DNA of 64,000 nt from Glebionis coronaria (taxonomy: Eukaryota; Streptophyta; Magnoliopsida; Asterales; Asteraceae). A model generated the notes under the pieces. The model saw nothing but the letters and a program-made list of their open reading frames with translations. It was not told the origin of the DNA and ran no database searches. Positions 36,470-46,171 of this stretch are shown here, piece after piece. The position numbers and the translations under genes are program-made. Position 1 is the stretch's first letter. Every line of letters begins with the position of its first letter. The stretch spans positions 622,501-686,500 of the forward strand of contig JANFOE010000572.1 in NCBI GenBank assembly GCA_025667525.1, read 5' to 3'.

Positions 36470-39400
36470 CTAACCAAAAACAGCAATCTTGTTTGCAAGA
36501 AGCCAGGCTTGAATGGATTCAACTAATGTGGTGGCCATAGCAGACTCATTACAAGAAGGAGCATTTGACACCACCAGGTGACACTCCAACATAGCCTCCA
36601 TAGTAGCAATGCGAAGGGGATACTCCTGATACACAAGCATAAACACTCTAGCATCAGAATCTAACTCCAACACATGCACAGCACACCCAACATACAACTT
36701 CCACCTAGAGATGACCCATCGAGGGTGTTCCTTCCATACCCCAGCACTAGGAGTACTAGGAGGAAAATCCAACCTAATCTTCAAGTCCCCCAAAGGACAA
36801 AACTAGGCCATGTAGGGACAACACTAGGAGTTGCAGGAAGAGCAGCATCAACCAACCCATAAAGAACCATAATATCTTGACAATCCACCCAATATAAGAT
36901 AATTTGCAGACCTGAGAAGTATTTATGGTGGTTATCACTTGTCTTGATCATATGAGTGCCAGCAACAATGGAGAACAGTTGAATTTCTTAATGCACAATC
37001 CTTCCACGACCAAGTGGGATATCATCATCGCTATCAAAAGCGGCATCAATCAAGTGTGTAGGGTCCCTCTTCTCCCAAGGAACATCCTTACCACATCGAG
37101 CCTTGTTCTTGTGAATAGACCAACGAGTCGTAGGTGAAGAAGGAGAAGGTTCCTCCTTGACTTTGGCCATAGGGGCAGCAGTACCAAGTGGAGTAGTAGT
37201 AGCACCAGAAGGGGAAATTTGACCATCATCCTGAGTAGTTAAATCAACAAGTATGGGAGTGGTAGCAGCTTAATTAACAATAGGTTTAGGGGTTGGCACT
37301 AAAACTGGTGGAGGAGTAGGATCAATAACAGGGGTGGTAGTAGCGTCAACATTACATGAAGGGGTTGCAGCAACATTTGGAGAGGGACTAGATGGAACAG
37401 AAAAAGTACCCTCATTAACATTTGAGGTAGCAGAAGTACCTTCATCATGTGAACCGGAGGAGGGAGTTGGGGAAGCCCTAGGAGTGGGGGTTGGAGCAAC
37501 AGGAGCAGGTGGGGTAAATGTGGCATTAGCAGGCCTTCTCACATCCCCTTGCTTCAGCCGGATCATTTTGTTGTACAAAATCTTAAGTTCGTCATCAAAA
37601 AGCTCCTTAACCCTCTTCATTATCCATCCATAAGTGAAGTAAGCTCCAGATTGATTCTTCACATACTGCTGCATGATCTTCTTCTGTTCAGCATAAGAAA
37701 GTGGTCTGTTGCGGCGAATTTCACGAAGTTGAGCAGCCAAATCTTCCCTTTGCCTTTGAACCAAAGACATAGCCCGACGAACACAATTCCCTTGGTTCAC
37801 ATCTTCACCCTCAGTGAACTGAGATACATCGGAGGTAAGGATGGCAACCACATCCATCCAATTAGTGTTGTCCCAAAACATAGCATTGTGCTTCACCTGG
37901 TCATGGCGTTGTTTCTTTAAAGCTTCAACATCAACTGCAGCCTCAGCCCTAGTCGCAACTGCAGCCTCTTGTTCATACTCCTCATGTAATATTTGGCAGC
38001 CTCCTCTCCCAACCTTTCTTCCTCTAGTTGCCTGTGGGTTCTCTTTCTAGGAGGGGATGGTGCATTAGTCATTGGGGACTTCTCTTTGTCAGCAGTAGAG
38101 GGACCAGGAGTAGAAGTCCTAGGCATGGAACCAGCAGCAGATGTTGGAACGCTAGAAGCACTAGGAGGAACATGAATGTCCTCACTAGGCTAGGCTGCAA
38201 AGGAGGCTTTCGCCAAAACAGTAATACCATCTTCCTCTTCCTCATCAGAATCAGACAATACCAGCTTCTTCTTTTGTCTCTTCAAGAGCTTCTCCAAAGT
38301 CTTTACCCGATCAACCAAAGGGAGCACAAAGTCCCTAGTGAGCTTGCGGTGCTTGCTGGTCTCTTCCTCCAAAGATAGAATCTTAGCATAGTACCTGTGC
38401 ACCAAAGCAAGTAAAGAAGTGAGAGTAACTGGTTCCTCAGCTTCCCCACCAAGAGGAATTGGCTTTGGGGATGCATTCTTAGGACCAGAAGCAAAGGACT
38501 GGTCAACCTTGGGATCATGAGTCTGGCAAAAAAGAGCTGGAAGGCTCCTCAGTAGAAGGGTGAACAAGACTAGGAGGTGGAGAATCAAGAAAGGGAGACA
38601 CATGTGGGAAGGCAGAAGAAGTAGCCTTCGAGGTAGATGACATTTCTACCACCACCTCTTGAGCAGGATCCTCAACGTCCACATGAGGTTCCCTAGCAGC
38701 AAGATCCTCCTCCTCCATGGGACCATCAACCAAATGAGGTTCCTCCCCGGCTTCATCAGCCGGATGAACCTCATTGGGATGTACTTGGGCAATGCCTAAC
38801 ATAGCAGGAGTGAGGGGCATGTCAGGACCAACATATCCAAGCTTCATGTTCGCATACACCTTAGGAGTGAGTTTAGAAGGCACAAATTCTTTTCTATTTC
38901 TAGGCAGACACATGAGAATCTGTTGTATAAACCTAGGATACATAAGAAATTTATTTTTAAGACCACTAAGATTTCCTATCATGCCATCTAACAGATAACG
39001 AGAGAAGTTAAATCTACGACCTTGGGCTAGGCAATTCAAACTAGTAGCAAGGGAGATGGGAAATGCATCCTAGCTCCTAACTTTGGGACTCAAGCACTGA
39101 ATCAAGAAGTGAACAAGAAGCTTCCATGGATGTGAAAAACGATTTTTATGAAAATTAAATTTTCCCTCATGGTTGTACCCAATGGAAGCCATCCCATCCA
39201 AAACTTCCTCATTAGTGAGGGAAACAATGCCATCAGCATCCTGAAGATGAAGGGCAGACGTAATGGAGGCTTCAGTCACCACATAGGAACGACCATCAAT
39301 GGTGGCATGAATCTCCAAAGGGCGACCCAAGACTTCTTTAGTATCAGCAATGGCACAAAACTGTCGAATGACTGAGTCATAAACAGTTGGCAAAACAGTT

Positions 39401-39522
39401 AGAGCATACTTGATATGAGATGCTTCTCTGAACTCCAAGATGTCCAAAAACTCCTCTCTTTTTCGGCCTTTACCGAGGTAGGTGACCTTGTTGTGATCAG
39501 GCTTGTATTGTAAGGCAACCAT
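36470..39522 (-). pseudogene. Element F 3' ORF (copia downstream ORF), broken
   Basis: An extra protein downstream of pol, of unknown function. ATG at 39522. The N-terminal domain has HNKVTYLG, YDSVIRQF and DGRSYVVTEASI (39522-39070), continuing in frame at 39039-38515 (MYPRFIQQIL), then shifted blocks at 38603-38190, 38126-37917 and 37896-37270. The block at 38126-37917 holds the basic stretch PPRKRTHRQLEEERLGEEA, which looks like a nuclear localisation signal. The C-terminal 108 residues (36793-36470) are absent from the D copy. No signal peptide or membrane segment is seen, so it does not look like an envelope glycoprotein. Similarity to D (53172-55996) over its length shows it is a real coding region that has decayed. 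Confidence 0.8.
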
Positions 39523-40078
39523 GGATGATGATTGAAGATTGACAAGTGAATGTAAGAAGATGGTTGAGGGTAGGAGCGTGTGTGTGTGTGTTTTCAAGTA
39601 TGATAAGTGAGTCAAATAATCCCATTGACCATAAATAATGCTTAGTGAAACTATTCATTGACCCCTAATTATGGGGGTTGCCCTTTCCAAGTTAAGGCAT
39701 TAATTGGGTGTAACCACTTGCCCTTTAATCCATTAATAGTCAATCCCAGTTACCAAAAGAGTATATAAATGGAGGCACCAGAAGTAACTTATGTTGACTG
39801 AAAGTCAAAGCGGCTAGAAGACAACACTAGGAGCAACGAGTGGTCAACAAAAGCCAACAGAATGAATAGTGACCCGAAGAAACACTAGAAGCCAAACACA
39901 AATTGATAAGGAGGACTATTGACACACTAGGAGCAGGAGAGTGCCACTAGGAATAACAAAATCCATCCACCAGAAGTAGCACACATAGCAAAAACCCATG
40001 AAATGTGTCGAAAGAAGCTACTAGAAGTAAGAATGTACAAGTATACGTGTACAACAAGCCTCCCCTCAATCCTAGACC
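39523..40078 (-). other. Element F spacer between pol and 3' ORF
   Basis: No supported gene. It starts on the minus strand with GGTCTAGGATTGAGGGGAGG, a purine tract also found after D's pol stop. It then carries scattered CTTCTAGT/CTCCTAGT motifs. Confidence 0.6.
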
Positions 40079-40718
40079 TTAAGGATTGACCATACCAATG
40101 TGAACCACCAGGTGGTTAAACCGTGGACCATCAAATGATTTAGTTAACAAATTAGCAACATTATCATCCGTATGTACCTTTAGAACCTGTATCAGCTTCT
40201 TTTCATTTGCATCACGTATAAAATGGTGCCGAATCTCTATATGCTTGGGTCTTTGATGAAACACAGGATTCTTCACAATGCAGATAGTGCTTTGTTTGTC
40301 AATGAAGATTTTGGTGTTCATAAAGTTGAACCCGTAGTTTAACATTTGGTTTTGTATCCACAAGACTTGTCCACAACAACTAGCAGCAACTACATATTAA
40401 GCTTCTGTTGAGGAAGTAGCTACTATGGTTTGTTTCTTAGATTGCCATGAAATATGCTTGCGTCCCAAAAACTAACTACCACCAGTAGTTGACTTTCTAT
40501 CATTATTAGCACCTGCATAATCACTATCACTATAGGCTTCAAGAAAAAAAGGCGATTCCCTTGGATACCATAACCCTAGCTTAGGTTGTGCCTTGATATA
40601 CTTGAAGATTTTGTTGACAGCATTCAAATTGGACACGGTAGGTGCCACCTGATGTCTAGAGCAAGCACTAACAGAAAACATAATGTCTGGGCGTGAAGCA
40701 GTCAAATATATGAGTGAG
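40079..40718 (-). pseudogene. Element F RNase H end of pol (left piece)
   Basis: This continues F's pol after the insertion of E. It encodes the RT/RNase H boundary TASRPDIMFSVSACSRHQ, EAYSDSDYAGANNDRKSTTG, then the end with FIDKQSTICIVKNPVFHQR and MVNP before the stop at 40079. Stops near 40471 and in the stretch after it interrupt the frame. Pieces at 40705-40472 and 40363-40079 share one frame. CTCAC (minus, 40718-40714) is the TSD of E. Confidence 0.88.
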
Positions 40719-41146
40719 TGATAGGTGAGTATACACCCATCCTTTTTACCATTTATTTACAATAATAACCGGGCCAAAACGTGTAATTTATGTCATTTAT
40801 GTCGGAATTATGCGTGGTTTGTATTTTTGTTGTGATTTAGGACGAAATTGTGAAAAGTGGAGAAAACACGGGCATTTCGGGCTTTTATTGAAGAAAAAGA
40901 TGAAAGACGAAGTCAAGAAGTCAAGAGTGCAAAAAAGAACGGAAGTCCAAGACCAATTCTGAAGATTTATCGAAGAAAAAGTCAAAAGACGGAAGTTTAC
41001 TAAAAGCCAAAGAACTCGAGTCTTATTTATTGAAGAGTTAAAAGACGAGTTTAAAGAAATCCCGAGCCATGAGTCATTAAAGTCCAAGATTAACAAAAGA
41101 TTAAGAAGGGAAGGACTTAATGGTGCAATTAAGAAGAAATGAAGGA

Positions 41147-41181
41147 GGGGAGGAAGCTTCCTAATCCTCCCCTATATATAG
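41147..41181 (+). promoter_or_regulatory. TATA box and adjoining inverted repeat in element E LTR
   Basis: GGGGAGGA (41147-41154) and TCCTCCCC (41165-41172) form a perfect 8-bp inverted repeat, with palindrome AGGAAGCTTCCT overlapping it. TATATATAG follows directly at 41173-41181. The 3' LTR copy is at 60143-60177, unchanged. Confidence 0.65.
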
Positions 41182-41671
41182 TCATTTGGATAGTCATTTT
41201 TACTCTTGTTGGCTAGAGTGACACTAGTTCTTCCACCCTTTTAATTACTTGCTCTTTAAATATATGTCAATTTAAATACTTGTCTTGCACTTTTAATACC
41301 TTTTAATTCCAAGTAAGTGTTCTTTAATTTTCTTGTTTTAATCTCTCATTCTACCTTTCTTTCTATTCGTTACTCTTTGTTTACATGCTTATTATCTTGC
41401 TTATTTGATTAAAGGTTATGTTTTTATGCTTTTGATTGCTTTGGATTATTGATTTTATAGCTTATTTGTTTTCATCTTAAAGTTTCTTAGGTTTTTGTAA
41501 AAGTTATTTTTATATAAAAGTTTGTTTTTCGTAAACCATTTCCTTCTCGTGTTTCAAAAGTCTTTAAATTTCAGCTTAGTAGTTTTTTTATACAGATTTG
41601 TTTAGGATTTTAGTCTTGTGCTTATTTCAGTTATAGCTTAATTATTTAGCTTATTTTTCCTTCTTTTCACC

Positions 41672-42055
41672 GTATTCCGATCTATACAATCGGAAAAGGG
41701 TTTATCATTCCGACCAGCACTTCATTGCTTGGTCGGAAAAGGGATTTAACATTCCGATTGGGAGGTTTGGGGTATTTTGATCAGAGGTATTAGTGGTATT
41801 CCGATCAGGTTAAGTGGTGACAGCATTCCGATTGGTAATACACTCTTCATTCCGATCAGTAGTCCACTCTTCATTCCGATCAAGAGGTAAGTTCATCATT
41901 CTGATTTAGGGTTTGTTTGGATATTCTGATCAAGGTTTGGTGACAACATTCCGATTGGTGATTCCGATCAATTTTCCGATCTGAAAGGTGGGCATATTCC
42001 GATTAACATTCTGATTAGGTGGTAAATGCATTCCGATCGGAATATATTCCGATTG
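41672..42055 (+). repeat. ATTCCGAT array in element E 5' LTR
   Basis: About twenty copies of ATTCCGATC/ATTCCGATTGG with irregular spacers of roughly 10-30 bases. It lies at the same relative place as the TTCCG array in B's LTR. The 3' LTR copy is at about 60672-61054. Confidence 0.85.
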
Positions 42056-42428
42056 GGTGTTATTTTCTATTTTGTCTTGTTTATTTTTTTACATTCTCAT
42101 TTTAATACCTTGTCAATTTTAATTTTCGTCACGCTTTACGTTCTAGTCACTTAATTTTAAATCGTTTAATTAATTTACTTTATGTCACGTTTTTTAATAT
42201 TGCACCCTTTCTTTTAGTTAGTTTAGATTTATTTTAACGCCCTTTTATTTTAACGTTCATTTTTAATTTAACGCCATTTACATTTACGTCTCGCACTTTT
42301 TAATATACTACAACGACACAACTTTTGTTTCCACCAAAGAACGAATGAGTCACACATAAACTCCTTTTTCAATTCGAAGAGATTGGTTCAACGATATTTT
42401 TAACTGAGTAAAATCTTAGTTATTAAAA

Positions 42429-42443
42429 TGGCGCCGCTGCCGG
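42429..42443 (+). other. Primer binding site of element E
   Basis: TGGCGCCGCTGCCGG, three bases after the LTR end, identical to element B. Confidence 0.85.
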
Positions 42444-42682
42444 CTCTTTTCGTAAAGATTAACGGTTTTCTGTGAGAGACGCGTTGCTTTTTTTTGGGAT
42501 CCGTTCACTTGTGAGCGTTATTTTTCTTGCATAAATTTTTTTTCAAAAAAACCCACAAAAATTAAAAATTGATAAAAATCCTTAAAAATTAAAAAATTTA
42601 AAAATTCAAAAAGATTTTATCTTTATTGTGTATATATATTGTCTTTGTGTTTGGTTTCTTTTTCTTTTGCATTTTCAGGTGT
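42444..42682 (+). other. Element E leader with splice-acceptor-like end
   Basis: T-rich tract ending GCATTTTCAG (AG at 42677-42678) four bases before the gag ATG, as in B. A candidate donor GTAAAG is at 42452-42457. Confidence 0.5.
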
Positions 42683-45631
42683 ATGCGTACTAGATCTTCT
42701 AATTATCAAGAGACCGAGACTCGAGAAGATTTAAGTATGTCAGGTGTTAACAACAACAATAATCCACCGCACCTCAACAATAACAACAATGTTCATCCAC
42801 AGCCCGATCTTCGGACAATGGAGGAACTTTGTCAACCAACAATGTTTGGACGAGGAGGATTGATTGCGCCGATGCAAATCACGGCTCCGGAATTTTCGTT
42901 GAAGCACCACATGATTCAGCAAGTGCAAACTAATCCATTCGCCGGAATGCCTGATGATGATGCCAACAAACACCTCGACAAGTTCATTACTATCACCCAA
43001 AGCATGAAGTTGCCCGGTGCCACAATGGATGTTCTTCGCCTACAACTCTTTCCACATACCTTATCACATCATGCCGAGAAATGGTTTGATCGTCTCCCGA
43101 AGAATTCTATTCACACTTGGGATGACATGACTCAACGCTTTTTATCGCGCTACTTTCCACCATCCATGGTCACGAGCCTTCGCAATCAAATCAGCGGTTT
43201 CATGCAAGAACCCGATGAATCTCTTTTTGATGCTTGGGAAAGATATAATGTCTTGATTGATCGTTGGCCAAACCACAACATGCTTCCAGTCACATTGATT
43301 GATACTTTCTACAACGGATTGACTTTTCGAGATCGTGATACGATTAATGCAGCCGCCTGTGGCACATTCATGAAAAGGAGACCCGAGGAGTGTAGAGAGT
43401 TAATTGAGAACATGACTACTCACCACAAAAACTGGGATTCCTTCGCTTCTTCAAGGAACAACCCGAGAGTCAATGTTTCTTCTACTTCAGCAAACCCTGA
43501 TATGACCGAACTCACCCGCATGATGACTGAAATGAGCAAAAGTATCTTGCTTCTCGCTTCAAACCAACAACAACAAGTTAAAGCGATTGCTAATCCTTGT
43601 GAAACATGCGGCGGTCCTCACTCATACACCGATTGTCCTTCTACTCAAGGAAATCCGGAAAATGTGTATGCAGCTTATGGTAATTATTCACCGGAAAATT
43701 ACCAAGCTCGACCTCAAGGGATAGAAATTGGCTGAGCTACCGGTCAAACAACTACCTTTCACTTGGTTTTTCTCCTCAAAACCAGAACCCCGCCAACAAC
43801 TACAATAGAAGCAACCAAATCCCACCAAGAGCTTCTAATCCTTATCACCCACCCGCTCAACAAACCCCACCCATTAACCCGGATGTTGAAGCCATCATGA
43901 GAACCCAAGGTGAGCAATCAAGAATCTGCAGAGTCAAATTATCAATCTTAAAGGAGATATTACCAAGCAAGGGAATGAGATAAGATCCGAGCTTTGAGAT
44001 AATATCCAATCCTCCTTCAGCAATCAAACAAATGATTTAAAGAATATGCTTGCTAGTTTCTTGCCCGCCGCTCAACCTTCTTCTTCGAGTTCTCTACCTT
44101 CAAACACCGTCACCAATCCGCGAGCAAATGTGAGTGCTATTACTACACGTAGTGGAGTCACCATCGTAGGACCACCAATCCCACCCCCATCATCTACACC
44201 TCCTCCACCACCATTTATACCTACTCCTCCTACACCTAGTATTAGTGCACCATTACCGTCTCCGCCTCGTCATGACGATGTACCTAGGAAGGACCCTTCA
44301 ACATCTCAACCTTTACCTGCTACACCTACACCTTCACCTTCACCACCCAAACCAAATATCCCATATCCTTCTCGCCTAGGCAAGACCAACGAGCTAACCA
44401 AGAATGACTGTCAAGTGTCGAGCTATGTGAAGATGATCTCTCAAATGAACTTCAACATTAGCTTTCTCGAAGCACTTGTCCACATGCCGAAATTTGTCAA
44501 AGCATTCAAGGAATTGCTTAACAAGAAGGAAAAGTTGATTGAGCTCGCCAACACACGCTTAAATGAAAACTGCTCTGCAATTATTCTTAAAGAACTTCCG
44601 GAAAAGCTTGGAGATCCCGGTCGTTTTGTGTTGCCTTGCGTCTTTAACAAAACTGAAGAATTTACTGCCCTTGTTGATCTCGAGGCCAGTATTAATCTTA
44701 TGACTTTGAGTGTTTGGAAAACACTATCATTACCCGACCTTACTCCAACGAAGATGACTCTTGAACTTGCAAATCGCACTCTCGCTTACCCCGTTGGTAT
44801 AGCCGAAGATGTGTTCATCAAAGTTGGCACATTTACTTTCCCGGTCGACTTTGTCGTTGTTGATTATGAAATGGACCCTCGTATTCCTTTAATACTTGGT
44901 CGGCCATTCTTGAGAACCGGACGAGCTTTAGTTGATGTTGCCGAAGGTGAGTTAATCTTAAGAGTCGGGAATGATGCACAAGTTTTTAAAATGGGGAAGC
45001 TTACAAGCAAATCCTATGGACGAGAATCAGTGAATATGATTAATGTGCTCGATGATTTTGTCATCTACAACAATCCGCTATTCGACTCTTGCATTGATAA
45101 TCCACTTTTTCATGATGATGTGGATGATTCTCTCTCCAATTTGGAACCTTCTCCCATTTATGATTCTCCACCGAATTTTGATTCTTATGATGATGATTCT
45201 AGCTCAGATTCGGATAATTTTGATGATTGTACTTCCGAGTATCCCGAGATACCCACTTTCGATGATTTCGATGAGGTTGATACTCTTTCGAGCGATTCTT
45301 CACATGATGAAGATCCTCCGCCATCACTTGATCCTACTTTGGACGATTACTCATTTGAGGAAGACTTATCTACGTTTCTCAACACATACTTCCCTCATGA
45401 GAGTGATGCTCCTCCTTATGATTTTGAAGATTATCGTCTTGATCCTACTTTGGATTTGAAGAACATTCTTTCAAAGGACAAGAAACCGGTCGACACCAAT
45501 ATCCGCAGCACATATGATTTAACACCTCTTTGTCCCTCTTCTGAGGACGAGGTTGTGCTTCTTCGCGGATCTTCTTCACACTCTGCTGAGCCTGAGTGCT
45601 ATTTTCCCTTAAAGGAAAAGGTGTTCGACCC
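42683..45631 (+). pseudogene. Element E gag-protease with acidic tail, 5' part
   Basis: Gag and aspartic protease of a non-autonomous element. The start MRTRSSNYQE matches B; an upstream in-frame ATG at 42626 would add a hydrophobic stretch and is not favoured. Gag has FFPPSM near 43155 and knuckle variant CETCGGPHSYTDC near 43597. The protease motif reads DLEAS (44676 onward), with Glu in the place of Gly. After LGRPFLRTG the frame runs into about 190 residues rich in Asp, Ser and Pro, where B would have RT. Breaks: one-base deletions near 43715 and near 43922, and a TGA near 43996. The frame is cut at 45631 by element D and resumes in phase at 57470. Confidence 0.88.
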
Positions 45632-45707
45632 TGTTAGGACCATTGGTATAGTTAAATGTCATAGGTAGACTAGGAGGTATGTAGTTCCTCCTGGTCCTAG
45701 TAGTAGT

Positions 45708-45726
45708 AGGAGCAAGTCGTGCTCCT
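45708..45726 (+). other. AGGAGCA/TGCTCCT stem in element D LTR
   Basis: A 7-bp perfect stem with a 5-base loop; the 3' LTR copy is at 57076-57094. The solo LTR (8283-8301) keeps the stem but has another loop. Confidence 0.65.
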
Positions 45727-45856
45727 GGTCCTAGTCAAAGTCAAACTTTATTATTTATTTATTATTCTGTTAGGATATGCATGAGATATGTTAGGAAAGG
45801 ATATGCATATCAGTTTTACACGTTTTGTTTAATGCTGTATTAGGGTTTCCTTGTAG

Positions 45857-45865
45857 TATAAAAGG
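45857..45865 (+). promoter_or_regulatory. TATA box of element D
   Basis: TATAAAAGG, 225 bases into the LTR; the 3' LTR copy is at 57225-57233 and the solo LTR copy at 8150-8142. Confidence 0.7.
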
Positions 45866-46098
45866 AACCTTAGGCAGAAGGGTTAGACACACCTTCATAA
45901 AACGTAGTTCTAGTGATTATCAATATTAGAAATCCTTAGAAAGGATCAAGTCTTTATAGTTATTCTGTTCTTCTTTATTATATTTGTGTTCTGCATTCAT
46001 ATTGTGTATAGAGTCTCTCTGTGGATTGACTTGTGATTACAGAAGTCATTCACCGTTCCTGACAGGCTGCAAGATCTACATCTAGTAGACCCTACAAG

Positions 46099-46114
46099 TG
46101 GTATTAGAGCCTGG
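46099..46114 (+). other. Primer binding site of element D
   Basis: TGGTATTAGAGCCTGG, two bases after the LTR. It matches the usual copia site for initiator tRNA-Met (TGGTATCAGAGC) with one change. Confidence 0.88.
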
Positions 46115-46171
46115 GAGGGTCTCTATACAAGAAGAATCAAGTTTTCTTATTACTGACATTTTTGTTTTATC

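Larger units (their letters stand above)
40719..42425 (+). repeat. 5' LTR of element E (1707 bp)
   Basis: It starts TGATAGGTG and ends TTATTA, so the 3' terminus is TA rather than CA; the other LTR ends the same way. It contains a TATA box (41173-41181), an inverted repeat before it (41147-41172) and an ATTCCGAT array (41672-42055). About 46 differences from the 3' LTR by eye. Confidence 0.93.
45632..46096 (+). repeat. 5' LTR of element D (465 bp)
   Basis: TGTTAGGACC to CCTACA. Contains the hairpin AGGAGCA-AGTCG-TGCTCCT (45708-45726), nested ACTAGG/CCTAGT repeats around it, and TATAAAAGG at 45857-45865. Confidence 0.95.

Noticed and set aside
36674..38378. Several plus-strand ORFs of 60-123 codons
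   Set aside because: They are antisense to the decayed 3' ORF of element F, which aligns with D over its whole length.
42626..42682. Hydrophobic N-terminal extension of element E Gag (possible signal peptide)
   Set aside because: It is the translation of a T-rich leader ending in a splice-acceptor-like site; element B starts at the equivalent of 42683.
45043..45459. 138-codon plus-strand ORF rich in Ile, Leu and Met
   Set aside because: Out-of-frame shadow of the Asp/Ser-rich region of element E gag-protease.
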